Assembly (NCBI GenBank): GCA_002292015.1
Contig: DBBD01000024.1
Coordinates: forward strand, 1-24,443
Source: Firmicutes bacterium UBA993
Lineage (GTDB): Bacteria > Bacillota > Dethiobacteria > DTU022
Length of the DNA stretch: 24,443 nt
Direction: 5' to 3'
In this document: positions 6,988 through 14,665 of the stretch, one piece after another
Layout of the letters: each line of letters begins with the position of its first letter
Numbering within the stretch: position 1 is the stretch's first letter
Program-made: the position numbers and the translations under genes
The notes under the pieces: model-generated
Seen by the model: only the letters and a program-made list of their open reading frames with translations
The model's database searches: none
Told to the model about the DNA's origin: nothing

Positions 6988-9075
6988 ATGAAGAGGTACA
7001 GCAGCGAAAATATTCGCAACGTGGCGTTGATTTCACATGGCGGTGCCGGCAAGACTTCTCTGACCGAAGCACTGCTTTTTACTTCAGGGGCAGTCAATCG
7101 TTTGGGTAAGATCGAAGCCGGTAATACGACTACCGATTTTGATCCCGATGAAATTAAGAAACAGGTTACAATCAACGTTGGCTTGGCACCCCTTGAATGG
7201 GATGGGACGAAGATTAATCTGCTTGATACGCCTGGTTACTTTGACTTCATCGGTGATGTCCTGGGAGCCCTGCGTGTTGCGGATAGCGTGATTACGGTAG
7301 TTTGTGCGGTCTCCGGTGTTGAGGTGGGGACCGAGAAAGTTTGGAGCTATGCCAATGATTTTAATCTGCCCCGTATTGTGGTAATCAACAAGCTCGATCG
7401 GGAGAATGCTGATTTTGAAAGGACTTTAGAGCAACTGCGCACTCATTTCGGTTTAAATGTGGCTCCGCTGCAGATGCCAATCGGCAAGGAGTCCAACTTT
7501 ACAGGTGTTGTAGACTTGGTCAAGCAGAAAGCGATAATTTTTTCCGGTGACGGGATGAAAGTTACTGAAGAGGAGATCCCGGCAGACTTATATGAGCAGG
7601 CAGAAACCTTGAGGGAAAAATTGATTGAAACGGTTGCCGAGGCTGATGACAGTCTGTTGGAGAAGTATCTGGAAGGAGAGGCTTTAAGTGACGAAGAAGT
7701 TAACCGTGGTTTGCGGCAGGGTGTGTTGACCGGCAAAATAGTGCCGGTTCTCTGTGCTGCCTCTACGAAAAACTTAGGTCTTCAGCCTTTGCTCAACCTA
7801 ATTAAGCAATACCTCCCTTCACCTCTGGATCAAAGGGAACTTAAGGGGCACCTGCCGAATAGTGAAGAAGAGGTGAGTCGTAAACCGAGCCCGAATGAAC
7901 CCCTTTCTGCTTTTGTTTTCAAAACTTTGGCAGATCCTTACGTGGGGAGGATCAATTACTTTCGCGTCTACTCAGGATTGGTGAAACCGGACAGCCAAAT
8001 TTATAATGCCACTAAGGGTGCTGCTGAACGTTTTGGCCAGATATTCTCTATGCGCGGTAAAAGCCAGATCACCATGGAAGAAGTGGTCACCGGTGATATT
8101 GCCTGTGTGGCAAAACTACAGGAGACTGCAACCGGCGATACGCTCTGCGATCGCAGCAAGCCGATTGTTTTCCCGCCTTTGGCTTTTCCCGAGCCGGTAA
8201 TCTCTTTTGCTGTTGTGCCTAAAACTAAGGGCGATGAAGACAAGGTGATGAGCGGCCTTTCCCGCTTTCTTGAGGAAGATCCCACCTTCCGCCTGGAGCG
8301 TAGGGCAGAGACAAAGCAAACGGTTATCTCCGGACTCGGAGAGCTGCATTTAGAGATTATTGTCAGCCGCTTAGCGCAGAAATTCGGGGTCGATGTTGAC
8401 TTTACCACCCCGAAAGTCCCTTACAAGGAAACAATCAGGGGTCAGTCACGAGTGGAAGGTAAACATAAGAAACAGTCCGGCGGTCGTGGACAGTTTGGCC
8501 ATGTTTTTATCGAGATGGAGCCGGCCGAGACCGGGCAGGGTTTAGTCTTTGAAGATAAAATTTTCGGTGGTGCCGTGCCGCGGCAGTATATCCCGGCTGT
8601 GGAAAAAGGGGTGCGTGAAGCGATGGATGAAGGTGTCGTGGCCGGTTATCCGGTTGTCGATGTTATCGTCAGGCTGGTTGATGGATCCTATCACACTGTA
8701 GACTCTTCTGAAATGGCTTTTAAAATTGCGGCGGGGCAGGCTTTCAAAAAAGGGATGGAGCAAGCGAACCCCGTTCTGCTTGAGCCGATCTTAAATGTAG
8801 TGGTTGTTGTGCCGGAATCATACATGGGCGATATCATGGGTGATTTGAATAGCAAAAGGGGCCGGATCCAGGGGATGGAACCCGATAATGGCTTGCAGAA
8901 AATCAGGGCCCAGGTACCGTTGGCAGAGATGTTCAAATACTCGATCGACCTGCGTTCTATGACCCAGGGCCGCGGTTTTTTCAGCATGACTTTTTCGCAT
9001 TACGAAGAAGTGCCTCATCAGGCGGCCGAGCAGGTGATTGCTGCAGCCAAAGCAACTAAGGACGAAGCAAACTAA
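6988..9075 (+). CDS. Elongation factor G paralogue (EF-G-2-like translational GTPase)
   Basis: Translational GTPase of 695 residues with the full EF-G domain set. The G domain has P-loop SHGGAGKT (16-23), DTPG (80-83) and NKLD (134-137). Domain II, domain III with GLGELHLEI, domain IV with KKQSGGRGQFGHV, and domain V follow. The P-loop (HGGAGKT, not HIDAGKT), the GNTTTDFDPDE segment and VTINVGLAPLEW place it in the EF-G-2 family (cf. Thermus EF-G-2), not with the canonical housekeeping FusA. The motif DTPGHVDF of canonical EF-G reads DTPGYFDF here, so the GTPase-stimulating histidine is a tyrosine. ATG 6988 follows TAGGAGG by a normal distance. A GTG at 6967 is less likely. It stands alone, not in a str operon with rpsL/rpsG/tuf. 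The role may be translocation under particular conditions or ribosome recycling; neither can be shown from sequence. Confidence 0.88.
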   Translation: MKRYSSENIRNVALISHGGAGKTSLTEALLFTSGAVNRLGKIEAGNTTTDFDPDEIKKQVTINVGLAPLEWDGTKINLLDTPGYFDFIGDVLGALRVADSVITVVCAVSGVEVGTEKVWSYANDFNLPRIVVINKLDRENADFERTLEQLRTHFGLNVAPLQMPIGKESNFTGVVDLVKQKAIIFSGDGMKVTEEEIPADLYEQAETLREKLIETVAEADDSLLEKYLEGEALSDEEVNRGLRQGVLTGKIVPVLCAASTKNLGLQPLLNLIKQYLPSPLDQRELKGHLPNSEEEVSRKPSPNEPLSAFVFKTLADPYVGRINYFRVYSGLVKPDSQIYNATKGAAERFGQIFSMRGKSQITMEEVVTGDIACVAKLQETATGDTLCDRSKPIVFPPLAFPEPVISFAVVPKTKGDEDKVMSGLSRFLEEDPTFRLERRAETKQTVISGLGELHLEIIVSRLAQKFGVDVDFTTPKVPYKETIRGQSRVEGKHKKQSGGRGQFGHVFIEMEPAETGQGLVFEDKIFGGAVPRQYIPAVEKGVREAMDEGVVAGYPVVDVIVRLVDGSYHTVDSSEMAFKIAAGQAFKKGMEQANPVLLEPILNVVVVVPESYMGDIMGDLNSKRGRIQGMEPDNGLQKIRAQVPLAEMFKYSIDLRSMTQGRGFFSMTFSHYEEVPHQAAEQVIAAAKATKDEAN

Positions 9076-9105
9076 ACGAAAGAGCGCATAATAGATACAA
9101 GATCG

Positions 9106-9129
9106 GGGGGTGGACAACTCTCCATCCCC
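9106..9129. terminator. Stem-loop between convergent genes (candidate bidirectional terminator)
   Basis: GGGGGTGGA (9106-9114) pairs with TCCATCCCC (9121-9129) over nine base pairs, with one G-U, around a 6-nt loop. It lies 30 bases after the EF-G stop and about 54 bases beyond the end of the convergent ATP-grasp gene. A T-rich but interrupted tract follows on each strand, so termination may be weak. Position and stability support a terminator serving both genes. Confidence 0.45.
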
Positions 9130-9182
9130 TCTATGTATACACTCCCAATAGGACGGCCGGGCTGCTGCTAAAAATAGCTGCC

Positions 9183-10376
9183 TCAGGCACCGAGGCGCTT
9201 GATTTTGGCGACCGCTTTGCCCAGGATCACCCTGATAAAAGCAAAAAGCGGCTTCAGATCATCTGCTGCCAGGATGGCATGCGCTTTACGGTGTGACAAC
9301 CAGGGGCCGACTATCTGGCCGAAGGTAAGCTGCCTTGATTTCATGTAGGCGATGACGCTGATCAGATCTTCGTAGAAATGCCAGAATGCCCAAGGTTGTT
9401 CTTCCGTTAAGTGAAAATCAGCCAGCGGCTCCCCGATCAGGTCGCAGTACATGGCATAGGTAAATTCAACCCCACACTTGTCAAAGAGGACATTCAAGGT
9501 GCTAAGCCGGGCGTTAATCTCGATTAGGTAAAACTCTCCGTTCTGTGGGTGTTTTTTAAATTCTATTTCACCGTAGCCCCGGTAGTTTAACCGTTTCATG
9601 TAATCAAGTCCGATAGCAGCCAGCTGTTCGTCATGAAAATGGTGAGTTAAAGTCGAAGAGCCGAAGTTAATCGGAAACTGGCGCAACTTTTGGGCTGTCA
9701 GGCTGTGAGTAGCTCGTCCCTTCCGGTTGATATAGATATCGTAAACATACATCTGGTCGTCAAACCCAGGGATCACCTCCTGCACCATAACTTCCAGTTT
9801 GCTCTCAAGAGCGATATTAAGCGCCTTAAGTAGCTCATCCCGACTGTCGGCAAAAAGGCATTTCTTTCTGAACACTTTGACAAACATGTGCGAAAGAGCT
9901 GGTTTGATGATACAAGGGTAGGGTATGTTAGCGGCTACTTCCTCTGGGTTGGTTCTCGGCCCGACAATAAAGGTTTTCGGTTCCTGCAGTTGATATTTCT
10001 CTGCTAGTTCATGCAGGCCTTTCTTATCAATAATCTGCTCGAGCAGGCCTTCGGGCATGGGTGGAAATAGATAAAAATCTGCCAACAGGCCGGCATTTCT
10101 TGAGATCATCAGGGCGTAGCTATCACTGCTGGCCAATAATACCGGTTTTTCTCTAAAAGTGCGGCCGAATTCCACTAAAAAATCAACCAGGCCTTCCTCA
10201 TCCTTGTTAATATCGGGGCAAAGCACCCTCTTCTTAACGTAGCGGGATGCCAGTGCGTATGCGGTAGGAAAATGGTAGTCGAGAGCATAAACTTCCACCC
10301 CTCTTCTGCCGAGACTGCGGATTGCTCCAAGGGCGGTGTAAAAATTGGCGCCAAGGATTATTGCTGCCGGTTTCAT
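9183..10376 (-). CDS. ATP-grasp carboxylate-amine ligase, substrate unknown
   Basis: Protein of 397 residues with the layout of an ATP-grasp ligase of the COG3919-like group. An N-terminal Rossmann-like pre-grasp domain begins AAIILGANFYTALGAIRSLG (4-23). The ATP-binding lysine motif is CIIKPA (155-160), the lid segment EVIPG (200-204). The metal-binding C-terminal part has GYGEIEFKK (267-275) and FYLIEINAR (282-290), with E272, E286 and N288 as likely Mg ligands. A family-specific tail of about 100 residues (300-397) is predicted helical and basic at the end. Such enzymes form an acyl-phosphate and ligate an amine. Some relatives act in cell-wall or polysaccharide modification, for example D-aspartate ligases. 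The gene is divergent from ddl, which also uses an ATP-grasp fold, and this makes a cell-envelope role plausible but unproven. ATG at 10374-10376 has GTGAGG about 12 bases upstream. Confidence 0.75.
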   Translation of the reverse strand: MKPAAIILGANFYTALGAIRSLGRRGVEVYALDYHFPTAYALASRYVKKRVLCPDINKDEEGLVDFLVEFGRTFREKPVLLASSDSYALMISRNAGLLADFYLFPPMPEGLLEQIIDKKGLHELAEKYQLQEPKTFIVGPRTNPEEVAANIPYPCIIKPALSHMFVKVFRKKCLFADSRDELLKALNIALESKLEVMVQEVIPGFDDQMYVYDIYINRKGRATHSLTAQKLRQFPINFGSSTLTHHFHDEQLAAIGLDYMKRLNYRGYGEIEFKKHPQNGEFYLIEINARLSTLNVLFDKCGVEFTYAMYCDLIGEPLADFHLTEEQPWAFWHFYEDLISVIAYMKSRQLTFGQIVGPWLSHRKAHAILAADDLKPLFAFIRVILGKAVAKIKRLGA

Positions 10377-10424
10377 TCGGGCAAAGCCTCACTTTCAATG
10401 CTAATAATAATCGGGCTGAAGCTG

Positions 10425-10451
10425 ATTATACTACAAACAAATGCTGGTCAA
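10425..10451 (-). promoter_or_regulatory. Candidate promoter of the ATP-grasp ligase gene
   Basis: Read on the minus strand, TTGACC (10446-10451) precedes a perfect TATAAT (10425-10430) with a 15-base spacer, or 16 if the -35 is read as GTTGAC. The -10 lies about 48 bases before the ATG. The hexamers are excellent and the spacing slightly short. Confidence 0.5.
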
Positions 10452-10488
10452 CGCAATTATTATCCCTGCCGGGAATCAATTCCGGTTA

Positions 10489-10497
10489 TGCTATAAT
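10489..10497 (+). promoter_or_regulatory. Candidate extended -10 promoter of ddl
   Basis: TGCTATAAT (10489-10497) is a perfect extended -10 element (TGn plus TATAAT), 49 bases before the ddl start. No good -35 hexamer lies 16-18 bases upstream, which is common for extended -10 promoters. Upstream, over the spacer and the expected -35 region, lies the inverted repeat GGAAT-CA-ATTCC (10472-10483), a possible operator between the divergent promoters. Confidence 0.5.
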
Positions 10498-10546
10498 CAG
10501 TTGAAATCTGTCAGATCTTTTGCTTGTACTGCGCGGAGGCACTTAA

Positions 10547-11665
10547 ATGATAATGAGAAAAAAAGTGGCAGTAATCTTCGGGGGGCGCTCGGGGGAACAT
10601 ATTGTTTCCCTGCGTTCAGCTGCCTCAATCATGAAAGCCATTGATCAAGAAAAGTATGAAATAGTACCGGTCGGTATCACCAGGGAAGGAACTTGGATCT
10701 CCGGGCCGGATGCCTGGGCAGCATTATGGGAGAACCGGTTACCCGAAAACGCCGGCACTGCGGTGTTGGTAACCAATCCAACCAGGCCGGGGCTTTTGCT
10801 ACAGGGGACGGAATCCGCAAATGACTGGCGTTTTATAGCGCTCGACTTGGTTTTTCCTGTCCTACATGGAACATACGGAGAAGATGGGACAATCCAGGGG
10901 CTTTTTGAAATGGCCGGACTGCCCTATGTCGGATCCGGGGTGTTGGCCTCGAGTACCGGCATGGATAAAGCTGTTATGAAGGTGTTATTTAGTGAAAAAG
11001 GGCTTCCCATTGCTCCCTACTTGGTGTTCCACCGCTCAGAGTGGATGAACCGGCAGGGGTTTTGGCTGAATAAGGTACAGGAAGAACTCGGTTACCCCGC
11101 CTTTGTTAAGCCTTCAAACCTTGGGTCAAGTGTCGGCATTTCAAAAGCATACCATCCGGAGGACCTTGTTGCTGCGGTGGAAAATGCTCTGCGCTACGAT
11201 CATAAAATATTAATTGAGCAGCATGTTGAAGGACGTGAAATTGAGTGTGGGGTAATCGGCAACCGCGAAGCAAATGCCTCAAGACCGGGAGAAGTGATTC
11301 CCTGTAATGATTTTTATGACTACCGGGCTAAATATTTAGACGACCGCTCCGGCTTGGTTGTGCCTGTTGAACTGGGAGTTGAGCTAGAAGAAAAAATAAA
11401 AGAGTACTCATTACGAGCCTTTCACGCTATTGAAGCAGATGGCCTCGCTCGGGTGGATTTCTTCCTTAAACGCAGTGATGACCAGATAATATTAAATGAA
11501 ATCAACACGATGCCCGGATTTACAAGTATCAGCATGTACCCGAAAATGTTCGAAGCGAGCGGTTTAAGTTATAGCAGCCTAGTTGAAATGCTCCTGGAAC
11601 TGGCTGTTGAACGTTATAAGAATCGTCAGGCGCTGCTTTCAGCACCCCCCGAGGAGACGGACTGA
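10547..11665 (+). CDS. ddl: D-alanine--D-alanine ligase
   Basis: ATP-grasp ligase of 372 residues. It joins two D-alanines to make the dipeptide used by MurF for peptidoglycan precursors, in the cytoplasm. The N-terminal domain begins VAVIFGGRSGEHIVSLRSA, matching the GGxSxEHxVS substrate motif. VKPSNLGSSVGISKA is the ATP-binding strand-loop. YDYRAKYLDD carries the tyrosine of the omega-loop that is typical of D-Ala-D-Ala, rather than D-Ala-D-Lac, ligases. NEINTMPGFTSISMYP is the C-terminal metal and substrate loop. The length matches the longer DdlA-like group. Start ATG 10547 is seven bases after GGAGG (10535-10539). A second ATG at 10553 would be too far away. It is transcribed divergently from another ATP-grasp gene. 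Confidence 0.95.
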   Translation: MIMRKKVAVIFGGRSGEHIVSLRSAASIMKAIDQEKYEIVPVGITREGTWISGPDAWAALWENRLPENAGTAVLVTNPTRPGLLLQGTESANDWRFIALDLVFPVLHGTYGEDGTIQGLFEMAGLPYVGSGVLASSTGMDKAVMKVLFSEKGLPIAPYLVFHRSEWMNRQGFWLNKVQEELGYPAFVKPSNLGSSVGISKAYHPEDLVAAVENALRYDHKILIEQHVEGREIECGVIGNREANASRPGEVIPCNDFYDYRAKYLDDRSGLVVPVELGVELEEKIKEYSLRAFHAIEADGLARVDFFLKRSDDQIILNEINTMPGFTSISMYPKMFEASGLSYSSLVEMLLELAVERYKNRQALLSAPPEETD

Positions 11666-11751
11666 TCCTCTGGTAGCTGTCGCTCCGATTTGAACGAGTA
11701 ATCGGCCGAGGCAGGAAATCTTTATCCGCAGGTTGAAGTGATTGCCTGATT

Positions 11752-11767
11752 AGTTACCAGGGTAACT
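11752..11767. promoter_or_regulatory. Perfect inverted repeat upstream of the uracil-DNA glycosylase gene
   Basis: AGTTACC (11752-11758) and GGTAACT (11761-11767) are exact complements separated by two bases, giving a 16-bp dyad about 25 bases before the glycosylase start. It is compact enough for a dimeric repressor operator and has no T run after it, so it does not look like a terminator. No convincing sigma-A promoter was found around it. Confidence 0.35.
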
Positions 11768-11792
11768 CAGTGTACTATCTACTAAGCAGGTG

Positions 11793-12440
11793 ATGAAGAT
11801 CACTGAACGTCAACAGAGTATTTTTGATCTGTTTACTTCTGCAGGAAATAAGCAGCAGGCGGAGCAGGAGAGCAGAAGTCAGGTTCCGGTAGTAAAGCTG
11901 GAGAAGTTAAAAGAGTCCTGTCTGGTCTGCCATCGTTGTGATTTGCGCGAAGGGTGCACCCAGGTTGTTTTTGGTGACGGGAATCCCCATGCCGGTCTGA
12001 TGTTAATTGGTGAAGGACCGGGAGCAGACGAGGACAGGATCGGCATTCCCTTCGTAGGACGAGCTGGTCAGCTGCTCGACCGGATTCTGGAGGCAGTGGC
12101 GATCAAACGTAGTGAAATTTATATTACCAATGTGGTTAAGTGCCGGCCCCCGGGTAACCGGCTGCCCCAACAGTTGGAAGTTGATGCCTGCTTACCCTAC
12201 CTGCGTGAACAGCTTGCCCTGGTTAACCCGGAAATTGTCGTCTGTCTTGGCTCGCTGGCCTTAAGAACCCTGATTGACCGCAAGGCAACGATTACCCGCA
12301 GCAGGGGCGTCTGGCATCATGTTGACGGTAGGGGCATCATTGCCACTTTTCACCCGGCAGCCCTGTTGCGCGATCCAAGCAAGAAGAAAGATGTCTGGGT
12401 TGATTTTAAAGAAGTTGTGAAATATTACAATCCTTCATAG
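11793..12440 (+). CDS. Uracil-DNA glycosylase, family 4 (4Fe-4S)
   Basis: Iron-sulfur uracil-DNA glycosylase of 215 residues that excises uracil from DNA arising from cytosine deamination or misincorporation. Four cysteines in family 4 spacing (C46, C49, C117, C133) should hold the cluster. Motif GEGPGADED (73-81) is the catalytic/uracil-binding segment, followed by PFVGRAGQLLD. The C-terminal motif TFHPAALLR is the usual HP-containing loop. The first 40 residues are polar and variable. Start choice is uncertain: ATG 11793 and GTG 11790 are adjacent, and the only purine-rich site (GCAGG) is very close. It ends 18 bases before the response regulator start, so the three genes 11793-14581 may share a transcript. 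Confidence 0.9.
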   Translation: MKITERQQSIFDLFTSAGNKQQAEQESRSQVPVVKLEKLKESCLVCHRCDLREGCTQVVFGDGNPHAGLMLIGEGPGADEDRIGIPFVGRAGQLLDRILEAVAIKRSEIYITNVVKCRPPGNRLPQQLEVDACLPYLREQLALVNPEIVVCLGSLALRTLIDRKATITRSRGVWHHVDGRGIIATFHPAALLRDPSKKKDVWVDFKEVVKYYNPS

Positions 12441-12458
12441 GCGGGGAGGAATGGGCGG

Positions 12459-13151
12459 ATGGGCAACGAACTGGTGTTAGTGGTTGATGACGAGAAGACC
12501 CTGGTTAAAGCCCTCACCTTTAACCTGGAAAAAGAAGGCTTCCGAGTTGAGCAAGCCTATGACGGTGAAGAAGCGTTACAAAAAGTATTTGCCCTTAAGC
12601 CCGATATTGTAGTACTTGATTTGATGCTTCCGCAGGTAGATGGGTTTGAAGTGTGCCGCCGGATCCGTAAAAAAACCGATGTGCCGATCATCATGCTCAC
12701 TGCACGCAGCGAGGATATTGACAAGGTCTTAGGCCTGGAGTTGGGAGCCGATGATTACCTAACCAAGCCTTTCAATTCGCGGGAGCTGGTAGCCAGAATT
12801 AAAGCGATTCTTAGGCGTAGCCTTTTCCGCGAGGAGGAAACAAAGAAGAATATCCAGATTGGTAACCTGCAGGTAGATCTACTGCAGCACAGGGTGCGCC
12901 TTAGCGGCAAAGATATTGGCCTCACTTCGAAAGAATTTGCACTCTTAAGTTTTCTGGTAGCCAATGCGGGTAATGTTTACTCGCGTGAACAGCTTTTGGA
13001 GCAAGTCTGGGGTTATGATTACTATGGCGACGTGCGCACGGTGGATGTACACATCAGGCACCTGCGGGAAAAGTTGGAACAAGATCCTGGCAATCCGAAC
13101 TTGATCCTTACAGTCTGGGGAACTGGCTATAAGGTCAGGGAGGAATATTAA
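12459..13151 (+). CDS. OmpR/PhoB-family response regulator
   Basis: DNA-binding response regulator of 230 residues. The receiver domain (about 5-118) has acidic pair D10/D11, phosphoacceptor D54 in VVLDLMLP, T81 and K103 in LTKPF. A linker (RRSLFREEETKKN) leads to an OmpR-type winged helix (about 130-228) containing LTSKEFALLSFL and VWGYDYYGDVRTVDVHIRHLREKL. The ribosome binding site GGGGAGGA (12443-12450) lies eight bases before ATG 12459. The stop overlaps the kinase start by one base (TAATG), so the two are clearly a pair. The overall look is PhoP/WalR/MtrA-like. The regulon cannot be deduced. Confidence 0.95.
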   Translation: MGNELVLVVDDEKTLVKALTFNLEKEGFRVEQAYDGEEALQKVFALKPDIVVLDLMLPQVDGFEVCRRIRKKTDVPIIMLTARSEDIDKVLGLELGADDYLTKPFNSRELVARIKAILRRSLFREEETKKNIQIGNLQVDLLQHRVRLSGKDIGLTSKEFALLSFLVANAGNVYSREQLLEQVWGYDYYGDVRTVDVHIRHLREKLEQDPGNPNLILTVWGTGYKVREEY

Positions 13152-14581
13152 TGAAACGGTTTTATAGCATCCGGGTTCGCTTAACTGCTTATTTTTTGAT
13201 TATCATCCTGGCAGTGATGATTATTATCAGCACCTTCCTCTATAGCACCCTGGAACGTTACCATATGAATAATTTGGTCAGCACTCTCGAAAGATCTGCT
13301 TACCTTGCTTCTGATTTTGTCATTGGGCAGCTGCTTGGCCAGATTGATTCAGTTCGACTAAGTGCTCTGGCAGAAAATATGAGTCGCCAATCACAGGCCA
13401 GAGTTATTTTTACCAACAGCCAAGGTTTGGTGGTTGGTGATTCATTGCGTGTCGGTGGGATGCTTAATCAGGCCCTAGATCAAGAAGATTTGCGCACAGC
13501 GTTAGCTGGGGATGCCAGCCACAGTATTACTTATAGCGAGTCGATCGGGCATGATGTAATGCAGATGGCGGTTCCGGTGGAAGGTTCTGACGGTTCCGTT
13601 ACCGGGGCGGTTTTTCTGGCAGCATCACTCGAAGGTGTTTACCGGACACTTTATGATGTCCGTCGGTACCTTTTTTTAGCCACCCTCTTGGCGATGGTCA
13701 TTGTTGGGGGCGGATCTGTTGTTTTGGCGCGCCGCTTTACAGGACCTCTGGAGGAACTCACCCTTGCCGTTAAGAAAATAGCTGACGGTAAGCTTGATCA
13801 GCAGATTAGCGTTTTATCCGGGGATGAAATTGGCCGCTTGGCAGAGCAGTTTAATGTTATGGCCCGTAAACTCAACTTTTATACCAGTAACCTTAAAAAA
13901 TTTGCAGCTGATGTTGCCCACGAGGTCAGAACTCCCTTAACATCAATGAGCCTTTTGACCAAGGCACTAAAAGATCACGAAATGGAGCCGGGCCAGCGCC
14001 AAGAATTTATTAAAGACCTTGATAGTGAACTAGAACGCCTGATTGCGTTGGTTAACGATTTGCTCGAACTTTCGAAACTGGAAAAAAACAATATTGAGCA
14101 TCAGGATGTCAACTTAAGCGAGTTTCTTAGGGAAGTAACAGCAGAAAACCAATATCGCTTTACCCAGGCCGGACTTGAACTGCTTGACAATTTTCCTGAA
14201 GAGGCTCTGATCATCAGCGGAGCCCCACTGCAGTTGCGCCAGGTAATTAGTAACCTGCTTGATAACGCCTACAACTACACTGCGCCTGGGGGATCAGTTA
14301 AGGTAACTCTAATACAGGACGGAAATGAGGCGGTGACAGCTGTTGAGGACACCGGTTGTGGCATTCCACAGGAGGATTTAAGCTTTATCTTCGAAAGATT
14401 TTTCAGGGTTGATCGGGCAAGATCGCGGGAGGGTGGCGGTACCGGGCTGGGACTGGCTATAGTCAGCGAAATTATTTCTAAACACGGTGGCAGGGTGTGG
14501 GTTGAAAGCGAAGAAGGTATTGGAAGTCGCATTATGTTTGCGCTACCCTTGGTTAATGCTGCAATTGTTACGGAACCTTAA
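13151..14581 (+). CDS. Membrane sensor histidine kinase
   Basis: Sensor kinase of 476 residues paired with the preceding regulator. TM1 lies at about 12-32, then an extracytoplasmic sensor domain of about 140 residues (33-172), TM2 at about 173-193, and a HAMP domain (about 193-246) with GDEIGRLAEQFN. The H-box is FAADVAHEVRTPLTSM with phosphoacceptor H257. The HATPase domain has the N-box NLLDNAYNYT (N368, N372), DTGCGIP (400-406), FERFFRVD (F box) and GGGTGLGLAI (428-437). All catalytic motifs are intact. The sensor domain fits the size of a single Cache/PAS-like extracellular fold, but I cannot name a ligand. The next gene encodes a membrane-anchored propeller/GerMN protein that may act on this sensor (see findings). 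Confidence 0.94.
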   Translation: MKRFYSIRVRLTAYFLIIILAVMIIISTFLYSTLERYHMNNLVSTLERSAYLASDFVIGQLLGQIDSVRLSALAENMSRQSQARVIFTNSQGLVVGDSLRVGGMLNQALDQEDLRTALAGDASHSITYSESIGHDVMQMAVPVEGSDGSVTGAVFLAASLEGVYRTLYDVRRYLFLATLLAMVIVGGGSVVLARRFTGPLEELTLAVKKIADGKLDQQISVLSGDEIGRLAEQFNVMARKLNFYTSNLKKFAADVAHEVRTPLTSMSLLTKALKDHEMEPGQRQEFIKDLDSELERLIALVNDLLELSKLEKNNIEHQDVNLSEFLREVTAENQYRFTQAGLELLDNFPEEALIISGAPLQLRQVISNLLDNAYNYTAPGGSVKVTLIQDGNEAVTAVEDTGCGIPQEDLSFIFERFFRVDRARSREGGGTGLGLAIVSEIISKHGGRVWVESEEGIGSRIMFALPLVNAAIVTEP

Positions 14582-14606
14582 TTTTATATAAACATATTCT
14601 TAATAA

Positions 14607-14630
14607 CCGGAGCTCCGGCTGTGATAAAAT
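14607..14630 (+). promoter_or_regulatory. Palindrome plus extended -10 element before the propeller/GerMN gene
   Basis: CCGGAGCTCCGG (14607-14618) is a perfect 12-bp palindrome. TGATAAAAT (14622-14630) just after it is a TGn-type extended -10 box 35 bases before the ATG at 14666. The palindrome would lie in the spacer of that promoter, where a bound repressor would block it. The kinase gene ends 25 bases earlier, so this may be a separate regulated promoter. It could also be a weak terminator, although no T run follows. Confidence 0.35.
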
Positions 14631-14665
14631 TGCTTTACTCTGACCGCTTGGCGGAGGTGAAATGA

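Noticed and set aside
11685..11705. CCGATT/AATCGG inverted repeat after ddl as a terminator
   Set aside because: The 6-bp stem has a 9-nt loop and no T run follows, so it does not qualify.
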